NCBI GenBank assembly: GCA_002747105.1
Contig: PDSY01000017.1
Span: 45,629-109,628, forward strand
DNA: 64,000 bases
Source: Flavobacteriales bacterium
Lineage (GTDB): Bacteria; Bacteroidota; Bacteroidia; Flavobacteriales; Weeksellaceae
Direction: 5' to 3'
Both the position numbers and the translations under genes were made by a program. Within the stretch, counting starts at the first letter, position 1. Every line of letters begins with the position of its first letter. Positions 43,393-53,378 of this stretch are shown piece by piece. The notes beneath the pieces were generated by a model. That model did no database searches. It saw nothing but the letters and a program-made list of their open reading frames with translations, and had not been told where the DNA came from.

Positions 43393-44547
43393 CTAACGAC
43401 CGTTAGTTGTCTCTTCGCCAATATTCCAAGTCAATCCAAATCTCAAAGTATTATCCAAAGCAGTATTGATTTTCGAAGTGTTTAAAAGATAAGAAACATC
43501 TAATCCCAAAGAATTATATTTGATACCAACACCAGCGGTAGCAAACTGTCTCGCCCCTTGCACATCACTCTCCTTGAAATAACCTGTTCTAATAAAGAAA
43601 GCATTATCATAATTATATTCCGCAGCACCAGAGAACATTAAACTTTTTTCGTTTTTAAAAGACTTCCCAATTCCTTCCATTACTCCTACATTAGGAACTT
43701 CGTAAATATCAAATTGAGTATTAGGATCTACACCCACTTTCTCTGCACCCGGTACTAAAAGTTTAGAACCTTCTACGCTTAAAGAAATGGTATTTTTACT
43801 ATCTAAATGCATATTGTATCCAACTCCTAACCTCGCCATGGTTGGCATATACGCTCTTGAATCGTCATCCGCTGAATAGTTTAACTTAGGACCTAAATTC
43901 TGAATAGCAAATCCTCCATTAACACTACTCTCCATATCTCCTGTACCAAATTTTGGAGATGAATAATATCCAGAAACATCTACTGCAAAAGAATTGGCAG
44001 GTTTCAAAGTGGTATCAGTATTGAACCCTCCTGATAAATCGGAACGAACAAATCTACCTGTTACCGCCATAGAATATTGGTCAGAAAGTTTCAGTGCATA
44101 AGCAACATCTAGGGCAAATTCACTAGGCTTAGCCGTCCCTTCGTTAGCTACTACTCCTGGAGAAACAATTTTTCTTAAATCTACTGCTCCCATATTGAAA
44201 TAATAAACACTGGCAGAGATAGTAGAACGCTCTTCCTCACCTAAAAACTTATAATAAGAACCATATAATAAAAATACATCACTGGTTAATTTAGATAAAT
44301 ACGGTGAATAATTAACCCCAACTCCCGAAGTATTTCTGCTAAATGGATACTTTGCAGCATTCCAAAATTGTGAGAACACATCAGCTGAAGTCGCTACCCC
44401 TTGATCTCCCATACCTGCTGCCCTAGCGTCTGGGGCAACTCTCAAGAAAGGAGCTCCTGTAAGTACTGGTCGAAGATTCTGTTGAGAAAAAGCAGTTGTT
44501 GCTAATCCCATTCCTATACCTAAAAGTATTTTTTTCGTTAAATCCAT
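43393..44547 (-). CDS. porV: Type IX secretion system outer-membrane protein PorV (LptO)
   Basis: 384 residues; signal peptide to about 21 (ATTAFSQ). The sequence then has PVLTGAPFLRVAPDARAAGMGDQGVA (split around 26-50), the PorV signature, and FadL-like barrel strands to the end. PorV binds the sorting domain of cargo at the translocon and carries it to PorU. porU lies 48 bp upstream on the same strand; a terminator follows. Confidence 0.95.
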   Translation of the reverse strand: MDLTKKILLGIGMGLATTAFSQQNLRPVLTGAPFLRVAPDARAAGMGDQGVATSADVFSQFWNAAKYPFSRNTSGVGVNYSPYLSKLTSDVFLLYGSYYKFLGEEERSTISASVYYFNMGAVDLRKIVSPGVVANEGTAKPSEFALDVAYALKLSDQYSMAVTGRFVRSDLSGGFNTDTTLKPANSFAVDVSGYYSSPKFGTGDMESSVNGGFAIQNLGPKLNYSADDDSRAYMPTMARLGVGYNMHLDSKNTISLSVEGSKLLVPGAEKVGVDPNTQFDIYEVPNVGVMEGIGKSFKNEKSLMFSGAAEYNYDNAFFIRTGYFKESDVQGARQFATAGVGIKYNSLGLDVSYLLNTSKINTALDNTLRFGLTWNIGEETTNGR

Positions 44548-44595
44548 ATAATAGTCTTTTTTATTCTTTTTTTAAAATTCTTCAAATATATTAAA

Positions 44596-47500
44596 TTATT
44601 TTAATATAACCATTTTTTCTATCGCCTGTGCCGTTCCTTTGCATTTTTCTGGGTTGGTACTCTTTACAAAAACTTTATAAATATAAGTACCCTTGGCTAC
44701 ATTGCTTCCAAAATCGTCTTTACCATCCCACTCAATTGCCTGTCTTGGCGTTCTATATCCTTCCAAATAAGGTTCAGCCGAAACAGTCTGACGAATATTT
44801 CTAACCAATTTACCCGTAATGGTATAAATCTGAACATTCACCTCCAAAATATCATCACAATTGTGTTCAAATTGAATATACGTCTTATCCGTGAAAGGAT
44901 TTGGCCAATTCAATAATCTATTGATGACCAAATTATCTTCATTTGGGTCTTTCACTATAAACTCTAACGATTCTGTTGTAGAATTATTGTTGATATCCCA
45001 AACTTTAAATGTTAAAGTGTGTTTTCCTTTCTTTAAACCTCGTAAGGGATAGGTGACAGAGCCTTTTTGAAATTCCTCCAAATCTTCCGCCTTACAACCA
45101 TTTCCTTCTCCTGGAGAATAATAATCATTCAAAATTTTTGTATTGATAACCTGCCCATCTAAATAAGTCGTAATATCGTGTCCAACGCCTGCTCCTGTTG
45201 CATTAATCCCTGTATTATCGGTAAGGCAAACTAAAAGCATTGGATCTTTATTGGTAATTCCTCCGTTTACAAAATTGGTATTATTAAGGTACAGATGAGC
45301 CACAGGCGGTTCATCGTCTTGTATTCCATCAGGATTAATACCTCCTATTTGATAGGGCATATTATTGTAAACATCTTTTTCACCATTGTCTGCATAAGTT
45401 AAAATTCTACCTTCCCCAACGGTATAATTAATATCTTTTGGAACATAAAACTTCACCGTAAAAACACCGTTTTCCACTTTCCCTGCTGTTTTCACAATAG
45501 CATTCCCTTCCTCTATATAATTAAGAATAGGTTCGATATCTCCATCATTATTCAGTGTTGATTTATTGATTAACTTATCAAAAACATTCAAAACCACTTT
45601 ACCATTAAAGTCAGTATCCAAAGTACCATCTTCTTTATTAACACGCCCTTTCACAGTAACAAAATCTAAGGCTCTAATCAAGTTAGGAGTTGGTGTTTGA
45701 ATTTCATCAATTTGAATTAAATTTTTAGGCTTGCTCAGTTTCATCGCTGGATCACCTAAAAAATTCACTTTCATGTGATTAGAATTAGCCCCATATATTC
45801 TACGAGCATTTAAATATGCATCTCCCAGACTTTTAAAGTCATTATTCTGTGTATTATCAAAAATATTATCGATTAAAATCCCCGAAAAATTAATACCATA
45901 ATAAACACTCAATCCTCTACTGGAAGTAATCATTGTTGCAGCTCCTCCATCTTCTTTTTTCATCACTTGCTCTCCCGAAGAAAAAATATCAGGATTATCC
46001 CAAAGGGTAAACTCACAAGTAATGGTAGAAACTAACGGAAATCTACTATAAATAGAGGAGAAATTATTAAAATTACCAATTTCATCCGTCGTCAAAATTC
46101 TTTCTTGAGCCCAACCATAAGGTCCACCATGCCCAAAATAAAACATAAATAGAGCATTCCCAATATCACTACTGATAGCCTGATTAATTTGCGGATACCT
46201 TTGTCCTCCTGCTGAACTCTGAGCACTGAATGCATCTAAATACAACTTTTTAATATGATATTCAGGTTTGGTATTATTACTCTCAAAAGTATGCACAATA
46301 TCCTGATCCATAATGGTATGAAAAGGCGTTCCTCCATCTTTATCATCATCGGCAATGAAATCTAAATTCAATCTCCAAATACCAAAAGGAGAAGATTGTC
46401 CCGGTAGAGCATTATAATAAGCCAAGGTTTTATCAATCATTTCTTTGGCTTCCGTAAGATTAGACGCTGGAAGTCTCCCCACAGGAAGGTCTGGAATAAT
46501 ATTAGAGATATAACCTGTTGTTTGAGGAGAAGTCATCACGATATAATCATCGGTAATATAAGAATTGATGAAATCGGCACTATTTTCACTTTGATAACCA
46601 AAAATAATATTATCATTATTCGGGTATTTATCTTTATAATCAAAACTACTATCTCCTAAAAGAAAAACATATTTTAAACTTCCATTAGGCGTATTGAGTT
46701 GGGTAACGAAATCTCTAATTGCTGTTAAATCTTTACTCCCACTACTATATTCGTTATAGATTTTATTAACATCTACGACTTTAACAGTTAAATTATTTTT
46801 GTTTTGATGATAATCGGCTAACCTTTGGGCTTGGCTCATCATTTCCGGCTGAGTAATCATTAGATAATCAATATTTTGTAAGCCGTGTAAATTTTGGTTG
46901 GCTATTTTCCCTACAAAACCAGGTTCGTAAGCCGCACTGGCCTTAAATGCCACAAACTCATTATTAAAATAAGGATTATCAGCAGTATATGCGAACTTAA
47001 AATTATTATTATCTCCTTTATTGGTCAACCTTTTAGCGTTGGTAATATCCGTAACATCCCAAATCTGCTCTATATCAGAGGCGTTGGCAACAGAAAAGCC
47101 GTATCTTTGATTAGAACCACTTTCTATTCCAAAGTCTCTAAAATTCATTTGCCCTCCATTGAAAATCAAGCTTTGCTTGTATTGCACCTCTGCATAATCT
47201 AAATAAAACAAACCATTAGGATTGGTGGATACATTAGGGGATAATTGAATATTAATATTTTGCCCGTTCAAACCATTTACCGAACCTTTATAGACCAAAG
47301 AATAATATTCATTTCCATTGGGCACATCGATATTGGTAGCATCCTGTCCATTGATAGAAAAATCAATGCTATTTTGTTGAGACTTATACCCAATTACTCT
47401 CACTCTATATTTTACATCATCATTTGCATTAAGGGATATGGGCGTGTTAAAAGAAATATTCTTATCATCTACAAATGCTGTTTCTTGCACCCAAGTCCTC

Positions 47501-48474
47501 CCGAGTTTTAAAAGATTGATTTGGTCTTGATCAATAAATTGATAAGCATCATAATCGGTAATTAAATTACTCGGTAAGATACCATCCAAAGTGGGCACTC
47601 TCTTTCCTGCTCCAATATCAAAATTAATAAAATAATAAGCGTTATCATTATAGATATTTTTCAGGTGGTTGGGTTGGTCGGTTCTTGTTTCTCTTCTTAC
47701 AAAGCCATTACCATTGGTATAATCATATAGGTTATAACCATCACTACCTTGTGCATAAAAAAGGGCATAATCGTTTTCGTTCCAAACGCCATCTTCTCCA
47801 CCTACCAACTGAATAGCATCTTCTTGTAAAGCACTGTATTTAGTATCCTGGTTAAATTCAGGTAACATGATACCACCGTTTCCATAGACTCTAAAATTTT
47901 GAGGATTGATATTCGCTGGATTAATCCCATTTTGTTGTAAAAATTGATAGGTAATTTTATAAATCCCCGTCTTATTGACCTTAATTTTATAAAAGTTCCC
48001 ATTCGAAAGCGGGTTGTCTGTCGTTCCTACAAAAGTGAGTTGTTGGCGTAATTTTTTGCTATTATCCTTCACAATATTGAAACTCACCAACCTTTTAATC
48101 GTACGATTTTCTCTCTTAAAAAGATTCAAACTGATATTCGCATCAGTAGAACGATTAGGATAAGAAATACTTTTAATTTCATCTGTAGAAATAAGCTCGG
48201 GAGAAAGGTCATACAAATTCTTAGCAGCAACTGTTTCCCAAATCAAATTGGTTATTTTTAAATTTTGAGTGTTGGTTTGATGCTTTATATTAATAAATAG
48301 GTTATTTCTATCGTAAGAAGATCTCGCCGATGATAAATTCGTTTTAAACTTTGGAAGTTTTTTTTGCGTAATTCCAAAATCGTATATTTGATAACCATTC
48401 CAATCAATATTAATTTTCTGTCCATAGAACATAATACTGACCAATAAACAAGCAAACGAATATAAAATTTTCAT
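44596..48474 (-). CDS. porU: Type IX secretion system sortase PorU
   Basis: 1292 residues. Signal peptide to about 19, a beta-rich N-terminal region, and a gingipain-like C25 caspase domain (about 550-900) with catalytic His782 in YFGHGG and Cys820 in STITCEF. The C-terminus (about 1195-1292) is itself a sorting-domain-like fold (WPNPFTDKTYI, ...KGTYIYKVFV). PorU cleaves cargo sorting domains and attaches cargo to A-LPS on the surface. It is followed by porV and divergent from gldJ, as in Flavobacterium johnsoniae. Confidence 0.96.
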   Translation of the reverse strand: MKILYSFACLLVSIMFYGQKINIDWNGYQIYDFGITQKKLPKFKTNLSSARSSYDRNNLFINIKHQTNTQNLKITNLIWETVAAKNLYDLSPELISTDEIKSISYPNRSTDANISLNLFKRENRTIKRLVSFNIVKDNSKKLRQQLTFVGTTDNPLSNGNFYKIKVNKTGIYKITYQFLQQNGINPANINPQNFRVYGNGGIMLPEFNQDTKYSALQEDAIQLVGGEDGVWNENDYALFYAQGSDGYNLYDYTNGNGFVRRETRTDQPNHLKNIYNDNAYYFINFDIGAGKRVPTLDGILPSNLITDYDAYQFIDQDQINLLKLGRTWVQETAFVDDKNISFNTPISLNANDDVKYRVRVIGYKSQQNSIDFSINGQDATNIDVPNGNEYYSLVYKGSVNGLNGQNINIQLSPNVSTNPNGLFYLDYAEVQYKQSLIFNGGQMNFRDFGIESGSNQRYGFSVANASDIEQIWDVTDITNAKRLTNKGDNNNFKFAYTADNPYFNNEFVAFKASAAYEPGFVGKIANQNLHGLQNIDYLMITQPEMMSQAQRLADYHQNKNNLTVKVVDVNKIYNEYSSGSKDLTAIRDFVTQLNTPNGSLKYVFLLGDSSFDYKDKYPNNDNIIFGYQSENSADFINSYITDDYIVMTSPQTTGYISNIIPDLPVGRLPASNLTEAKEMIDKTLAYYNALPGQSSPFGIWRLNLDFIADDDKDGGTPFHTIMDQDIVHTFESNNTKPEYHIKKLYLDAFSAQSSAGGQRYPQINQAISSDIGNALFMFYFGHGGPYGWAQERILTTDEIGNFNNFSSIYSRFPLVSTITCEFTLWDNPDIFSSGEQVMKKEDGGAATMITSSRGLSVYYGINFSGILIDNIFDNTQNNDFKSLGDAYLNARRIYGANSNHMKVNFLGDPAMKLSKPKNLIQIDEIQTPTPNLIRALDFVTVKGRVNKEDGTLDTDFNGKVVLNVFDKLINKSTLNNDGDIEPILNYIEEGNAIVKTAGKVENGVFTVKFYVPKDINYTVGEGRILTYADNGEKDVYNNMPYQIGGINPDGIQDDEPPVAHLYLNNTNFVNGGITNKDPMLLVCLTDNTGINATGAGVGHDITTYLDGQVINTKILNDYYSPGEGNGCKAEDLEEFQKGSVTYPLRGLKKGKHTLTFKVWDINNNSTTESLEFIVKDPNEDNLVINRLLNWPNPFTDKTYIQFEHNCDDILEVNVQIYTITGKLVRNIRQTVSAEPYLEGYRTPRQAIEWDGKDDFGSNVAKGTYIYKVFVKSTNPEKCKGTAQAIEKMVILK

Positions 48475-48645
48475 AATTGATAATGAGTATAGATTTACAG
48501 ACTACAAATAAAGTAAAAAAATATTAAAACAACACTTACGAAATCTTTTTTTTTCCCTTCAAGCATAAAAAAAGTAGAAAATATTTGATTTTTTAATAAA
48601 AATATTATTTCTTTGTAGTTCGAAAAACATATATAATATTGACAT

Positions 48646-50241
48646 ATGAAAAAACTAAAGTTATTTTCATTAATCGCATTGAGTTCTGCATTCGTACTTA
48701 CCAGCTGTGGTGGTTCTAATAATGGAGGAGGATCAAAAGGGGTTAAAAGTATCACAGGTTGGAGCAAAAACGACTCGAAAGGTTGGTTCTTCTCTGGTAA
48801 GCCAAGTAAGCAAAAGGAGTGGAATAATATGGTCTATGTGGAAGGAGGAACTTTTACAATGGGATTGGTGAAAGATGATGTAATGCACGATTGGAATAAC
48901 ACACCTCGAAGAATGCAGGTGAGTTCGTTCTACATTGGAGAAGCGGAAACAACCAACTACGAATACCGTGAGTATTTGACTTGGTTGAAATATGTATTTC
49001 CACCATCAGACCCAAGTTACAGAGATATCTATACAGGAGCATTACCTGATACTTTAAATTGGGACAACGAGTTGGCAAGGAATGATTTCTCAGAAACTTA
49101 CTTTAGATCTTCTGAATACGATTACTATCCAGTAGTGGGAGTAAGTTGGACACAAGCTAGAAACTATTGCGACTGGTTAACAGATAGAGCTAACGAAAAG
49201 CATTTGATGGCAACTGGCGTTATCAGTAAAGATTTCTATATGAACGACTCTAATAATTTAGGAGGTACAGCGTTTAATATGGATAAATTCAAAGCTAATG
49301 ACCCAGAAATGGATGCCTATATTAATAAAGAAAGACTTCGTAAAAGATCTGGTATCAAAACAACTAACCAAAGATTGTTAGCCGCTAACTCTGCACCTGT
49401 TTCTAACATGGTTCAAAGGTTTAGACTTCCAACAGAAGCAGAGTGGGAATTTGCTGCTTTAGCACTTCAAAAAAATAGAAACTATAACAACTATTTAGGA
49501 AAAAATACTAAACTAGAGCAACTTAGAGGTAAAAAAGGTAGAAAAAAAGGTATCTTTTTAGCTAACTTTAAACATGGTAAAGGAAACTACTCTGGTGTAG
49601 CTGGATTTAAAAATGATGGTTCTTCAAGAACTTCTGATGTAAGACAATATCCTGCAAACGATTTAGGAATCTACGGAATGTATGGTAATGTTGCAGAATG
49701 GGTAGCAGATGTTTATAGACCAATTATCGATACAGACTATAATGATTTTAATTATTATAGAGGAAATAAGCCACAAAAAATCTTGAGAAACGGAGATGGT
49801 TCTTACAAAAAAATAGATCCTGAAAATATGGAGTATGATATTTTAGCAGACGGAAGAAAAGTGTACAGAGGGCTTCCTGGACAGTTTGCAAGAGCAACTG
49901 TTTCTGACCACTCGAACTTTAAAGATGGAGACAGACAATCTTCTTTAGATTTCAGTAAACAAGGAGACAGTGCAGATGCTTACAATATGTACAACGCACC
50001 AGTAAAAGGGTTTATTGTAGATGCTGAAGGTAGGGTGATTATCCAAAAAGATACTGGAAAAAGAACTTCTGATATTACCAATGAAATCCGTGTAGTGAAA
50101 GGTGGTTCTTGGAGAGATACTGCTTATTGGCTTGACCCAGGTCAGAGAAGATATAAAGACCAAAACAAAGCCTACGGTTGGATTGGTTTCCGTGTAGCAC
50201 AAGATGCAAAAGGAAAACCAAGTAAAAGAACGAAAAGATAA
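48646..50241 (+). CDS. gldJ: Gliding motility lipoprotein GldJ
   Basis: 531 residues; lipobox LTSC (about residue 20). The mature part has a formylglycine-generating-enzyme-like (SUMF1) fold: MVYVEGGTFTMG (about 65-76), ATNYEYREYL-like ETTNYEYREYL (about 105-115), YYPVVGVSWTQARNYCDWL (about 161-179), FRLPTEAEWEFAA (about 264-276), YGMYGNVAEWVADVY and a final KGGSWRD ... YGWIGFRVA. GldJ stabilises GldK and is needed for gliding and T9SS. murF follows, as in F. johnsoniae. The FGE active cysteines are not conserved, so a structural role is expected. Confidence 0.93.
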   Translation: MKKLKLFSLIALSSAFVLTSCGGSNNGGGSKGVKSITGWSKNDSKGWFFSGKPSKQKEWNNMVYVEGGTFTMGLVKDDVMHDWNNTPRRMQVSSFYIGEAETTNYEYREYLTWLKYVFPPSDPSYRDIYTGALPDTLNWDNELARNDFSETYFRSSEYDYYPVVGVSWTQARNYCDWLTDRANEKHLMATGVISKDFYMNDSNNLGGTAFNMDKFKANDPEMDAYINKERLRKRSGIKTTNQRLLAANSAPVSNMVQRFRLPTEAEWEFAALALQKNRNYNNYLGKNTKLEQLRGKKGRKKGIFLANFKHGKGNYSGVAGFKNDGSSRTSDVRQYPANDLGIYGMYGNVAEWVADVYRPIIDTDYNDFNYYRGNKPQKILRNGDGSYKKIDPENMEYDILADGRKVYRGLPGQFARATVSDHSNFKDGDRQSSLDFSKQGDSADAYNMYNAPVKGFIVDAEGRVIIQKDTGKRTSDITNEIRVVKGGSWRDTAYWLDPGQRRYKDQNKAYGWIGFRVAQDAKGKPSKRTKR

Positions 50242-50264
50242 ATTTTTATCGAAATAATGTGAAT

Positions 50265-50299
50265 AAATCCTGCTTATTTAGGCAGGATTTATTATTTTT
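50265..50299 (+). terminator. Terminator of gldJ
   Basis: AAATCCTGC pairs with GCAGGATTT (8-base loop), then ATTATTTTTG. Confidence 0.8.
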
Positions 50300-50441
50300 G
50301 AATTGGTGGAAATTTTTTAACAAAAGTTCCTTGGTTTACAATTCAAAAAGCCCTTATTATTCGATATAAGCTTCTATGAAATTTGTAAGAAAAGGAAACC
50401 TGTTTATTTTTTCTGACCCCAAAAAAAATGACTATAAAAAA

Positions 50442-51713
50442 ATGAAAGTAACCGATTTTTATCATATCTATTCCACTGCCAATCACGTGGTGATTGATTC
50501 TAGGAAAATTCAAAAAAATGATATCTTCTTTGCTTTTTCGGGAGAGAACTTTAATGCCGCTACCTTAGCCGAAAATGCCATAGAAAAAGGAGCAAAAGCC
50601 GTTATTGTAGAACAAAAAGAATATGAGAATAAAGATAAAAACATTTTTTTCGTTCCCTCTACACTTGCTTTTTTACAAGAATTGGCAAAATACCATCGCT
50701 CAAAACTAAGCATTCCGATTATTGCCCTTACAGGAAGTAATGGAAAAACAACAACTAAAGAATTAATACACGCTGTACTTTCTAAAAAATACTCCGTTCA
50801 ATATACTTTTGGAAATCTGAATAATCATATCGGTGTTCCGCTCACCCTGCTTTCTATTAAAAAAGAACACCAAATGGCAGTCGTAGAAATGGGAGCCAAT
50901 CATCAAAAAGAGATTGAAATGCTCTGTTCATTTGCTCAACCAGACTTTGGATATATTACTAATTTTGGAAAAGCACACTTAGAAGGTTTTGGAGGTTATC
51001 AAGGCGTCATTAAAGGGAAATCTGAGCTTTATGATTATCTCTTAACCCATCAAAAAACGGTTTTATTGAATCTCTCTGACGAAATTCAGGCTCGTTTGCT
51101 TTCTAAGAACATTAAAACTATTTCTTTTGGAACAGCCGATGCAGATTATCAATTCTCGTTATTTTCCCAAAATAACAAAGTAGGAATAAGGTATAAAGAT
51201 ACTAATATCTTATCTCAACTGACAGGAGAATATAATTTCACCAACATCTGTGCTGCCATGAGTTTTGGATTATATTTTGGTATTTCAATAGAGCAGATAA
51301 AAGAGGCTATTGAACAGTATACGCCTACCAATATGCGTTCTCAGGTGCTTCAAAAAGACGATAAAACGTTGGTATTAGATACGTATAATGCAAATCCAAG
51401 TTCGATGCAAGTGGCTTTGAAAAATTTTGACCAATTCAAAGGGTCAAAAACCATTATTATAGGAGATATGTTGGAATTAGGAAACGAAAGCGAAAAAGAA
51501 CATCAAGCAATAATTGACCTCGCTCAAAGCCTTAATTTTGATGAGATTATACTGGTAGGTCAACATTTTCACAACACCCAATCCGCTTCAAAAAAGTTCC
51601 AAAATACTGACGAACTAATCACTTACCTCAAGGAACATCAGGTGAAATCTAAAAACATTTTGCTAAAAGCTTCACGAGGTATTGGTTTGGAAAAAGCCAT
51701 TGACTTTATTTAA
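50442..51713 (+). CDS. murF: UDP-N-acetylmuramoyl-tripeptide--D-alanyl-D-alanine ligase
   Basis: MurF adds D-Ala-D-Ala to the UDP-MurNAc tripeptide. The frame is open from 50376, but I chose ATG at 50442 because homologues start about there (MKVTDFYHIY) and the 22 extra residues (MKFVRKGNLFIFSDP...) are not part of the domain. Motifs: N-terminal DSRKI region, ATP site TGSNGKTTTKELI (about 91-103), EMGANHQKEIE, and the C-terminal YNANPSSM. About 423 residues. It is convergent with the NUDIX gene and overlaps its end by 8 bp. Confidence 0.94.
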   Translation: MKVTDFYHIYSTANHVVIDSRKIQKNDIFFAFSGENFNAATLAENAIEKGAKAVIVEQKEYENKDKNIFFVPSTLAFLQELAKYHRSKLSIPIIALTGSNGKTTTKELIHAVLSKKYSVQYTFGNLNNHIGVPLTLLSIKKEHQMAVVEMGANHQKEIEMLCSFAQPDFGYITNFGKAHLEGFGGYQGVIKGKSELYDYLLTHQKTVLLNLSDEIQARLLSKNIKTISFGTADADYQFSLFSQNNKVGIRYKDTNILSQLTGEYNFTNICAAMSFGLYFGISIEQIKEAIEQYTPTNMRSQVLQKDDKTLVLDTYNANPSSMQVALKNFDQFKGSKTIIIGDMLELGNESEKEHQAIIDLAQSLNFDEIILVGQHFHNTQSASKKFQNTDELITYLKEHQVKSKNILLKASRGIGLEKAIDFI

Positions 51714-52311
51714 TACTTTTTTGGTATTCTTCTAAAATCAATTGAATATTATTAAAGGTATTAGGAATCACTTCTTTTTTGATTTGTTTTTTACTTTTCC
51801 AATCAATTTCGGTAATCCCCTCTTCTTGCTGGGGCGTACCTTTTTGATTTCCATCATGAAACATATCGTACCAATAAGTGGTTTTTAATACCTCATTTTT
51901 TTTAGTTTTGTAGGCATGATAAGTACAACCGATAAAGTCCCTAATTTTCAATTTATCAATCCCTGTTTCTTCTGCCACTTCTCTCACAGAGGTTTGCTCT
52001 ATCTGCTCTCCTTTTTCTTTTTTCCCTTTGGGTAAATCCCATCTCCCAAGCCTTTTAATGAACAAAATTTCATTTTTATTATTGGAAACAATTCCTCCAC
52101 CAGCATCGATATTTTTAAACAGTTTTTTAAAAGCTTTCCATATTTCATCAAGCTTATCGCCATAAATATTAATTGCTTTACAAGAGGTATGATTAAGTCG
52201 ATCTATAGCCATTTCCAAGGTAGTAGAATCTTTATAAGAAAAACTTTTTTCTAAATTTACTTTTTGTTTTGACAGTAATAATTTTTTTTCGTTGATAAAA
52301 ACTTTATACAT
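51706..52311 (-). CDS. NUDIX hydrolase
   Basis: 201 residues. The NUDIX box (96-118) has the form G-x5-E-x7-R-E-V-A-E-E-T-G-I with all catalytic Glu residues. An N-terminal domain of about 70 residues precedes it, and the ending is Gln/Glu-rich. The substrate is a nucleoside diphosphate derivative of unknown kind. TATCTTTG lies 28 bp upstream. In F. johnsoniae I remember pyrE between this gene and the SRPBCC gene; it is absent here. Confidence 0.9.
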   Translation of the reverse strand: MYKVFINEKKLLLSKQKVNLEKSFSYKDSTTLEMAIDRLNHTSCKAINIYGDKLDEIWKAFKKLFKNIDAGGGIVSNNKNEILFIKRLGRWDLPKGKKEKGEQIEQTSVREVAEETGIDKLKIRDFIGCTYHAYKTKKNEVLKTTYWYDMFHDGNQKGTPQQEEGITEIDWKSKKQIKKEVIPNTFNNIQLILEEYQKSIK

Positions 52312-52338
52312 TTGTAAGAAATTTAGACTTTAACAATA

Positions 52339-52346
52339 CAAAGATA
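52339..52346 (-). promoter_or_regulatory. -7 box of the NUDIX gene
   Basis: CAAAGATA on plus is TATCTTTG on minus, 27 bp before the start at 52311; it directly precedes the SRPBCC start on the other strand. Confidence 0.5.
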
Positions 52347-52350
52347 TAAA

Positions 52351-52743
52351 ATGAATTTAGAAGGAAGAAAAATAATCGTGAATAAATCGATTTCAGAATT
52401 AGTAGAAATGCTTAAAAAGTCAGAAAACTACGAAGAATTAATGCCCGAAGGTTTACAAAAATTTGAATCCAGAGAAGATGGTTTTAAATTCTCCCTGAAA
52501 GGAATGCCAGAAATCGCCTTGAAGATTGCCGAAGTAAACGAGGAAAAAGCCATTTTAAAATCAGCGAGTTCAAATTTTGATTTTGCATTATTCAGTACTT
52601 TTAAGCATATCGAATCCGATAAAACCGAAGTTCAGATGTTATTTGAAGGAAAATTTAATCCTTTTATGAAAATGATGGTAGAAAAACCATTAAAAAACTT
52701 TATGGACAATATCACCGATAAAATTGAAGAAATTTACGGATAG
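52351..52743 (+). CDS. SRPBCC family protein
   Basis: 130 residues with the START/SRPBCC layout: N-terminal strand EGRKIIVNKSISELVEML, a helix, long antiparallel strands (FKFSLKGMPEIALKIA, TEVQMLFEGKFNP) and a C-terminal helix KPLKNFMDNITDKIEE. Such small proteins bind hydrophobic ligands; none is known here. It is divergent from the NUDIX gene. Confidence 0.85.
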   Translation: MNLEGRKIIVNKSISELVEMLKKSENYEELMPEGLQKFESREDGFKFSLKGMPEIALKIAEVNEEKAILKSASSNFDFALFSTFKHIESDKTEVQMLFEGKFNPFMKMMVEKPLKNFMDNITDKIEEIYG

Positions 52744-52771
52744 TATCACTCTTTCGCATCGGTAAAGATCT

Positions 52772-52820
52772 AAGGTTAGCCATTTGGAGGTTATGAATTC
52801 CAAATGGCTAACCTTTTTTA
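52772..52820 (+). terminator. Terminator of the SRPBCC gene, 17-bp stem
   Basis: AAGGTTAGCCATTTGGA pairs perfectly with TCCAAATGGCTAACCTT (10-base loop), followed by a T-run. Confidence 0.85.
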
Positions 52821-53092
52821 TATTCAACTGCCAATAATATTGGAGCAAAAAATGCTCTTATCATTCACCGAATAACAAAACAATGCGAAAATTGGTAAAA
52901 TGTGGAGCTTGATAAGAAAGGAGAATTTACAAAAGAGCTGGAAGATTTGAGAAATAGGATTTTAGTAAGTGCACTACAACAGAGAAAAAAAAGGAAGGAC
53001 AAACTAAAAGAAGGCGCTATAAAAGAATTTGGAGACCACCGACCAAAGCGGGAGCCACCTGTAAGAGTGTTTTTTTATTTCAGATAAAATAC

Positions 53093-53100
53093 TAACTTTG
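53093..53100 (+). promoter_or_regulatory. -7 box of the toxin-antitoxin operon
   Basis: TAACTTTG matches TAnnTTTG and ends 20 bp before the antitoxin ATG. Confidence 0.55.
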
Positions 53101-53120
53101 TAAGACCAAATGTAAAACAA

Positions 53121-53378
53121 ATGACAACGACCGAAATACAAAACAGCCTAATACGGCAAATATTGAGTATTAATAATATTGATGTACTCAATAAGATAAA
53201 ACGAGCCTTAAAAGACACTCAAGCGGTGGCATACGATACTAAAGGACAACCATTAACAGCCGAACAATACACAAAAGAAATTTCTGAAACCATTACCGAA
53301 ATGGAAACAGGAAAGGACAAAGGTAAAACCACCGATGAGATTTTAAAAAATATTAGTGATGCGTATCATTTGGAGTAG
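53121..53378 (+). CDS. Antitoxin of a type II toxin-antitoxin pair
   Basis: 85 residues, highly charged and helical, with TAEQYTKEISETITEMETGKD-like middle (about 55-72), as seen in RelB/Phd-like Bacteroidetes antitoxins that lie before RelE/ParE toxins. It overlaps the toxin gene by 20 bp, which ties their translation. The family is judged mostly from position and size. It would bind and silence the toxin and repress the operon. Confidence 0.8.
   Translation: MTTTEIQNSLIRQILSINNIDVLNKIKRALKDTQAVAYDTKGQPLTAEQYTKEISETITEMETGKDKGKTTDEILKNISDAYHLE

Larger units (their letters stand above)
52744..53120. other. Gene-poor spacer with palindrome and short open frame
   Basis: After the SRPBCC stop comes a 17-bp perfect palindrome (52772-52815). 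52902-53087 is open in one frame (GTG start, 61 codons, Lys/Glu-rich, ending KREPPVRVFFYF); I cannot match it to a family and it lacks a convincing start, so it is perhaps the end of a lost gene. Its last bases form a hairpin-like GCCACCTG...GTGTTTTTTT motif. The TA promoter lies at 53093. Confidence 0.5.

Noticed and set aside
50376..50441. Upstream ATG for murF
   Set aside because: It adds 22 residues before the conserved start; ATG 50442 fits the family better. Either is possible.
52902..53087. 61-codon frame as a real gene
   Set aside because: No recognisable protein, a GTG preceded closely by a stop, no promoter; its end forms a hairpin motif.
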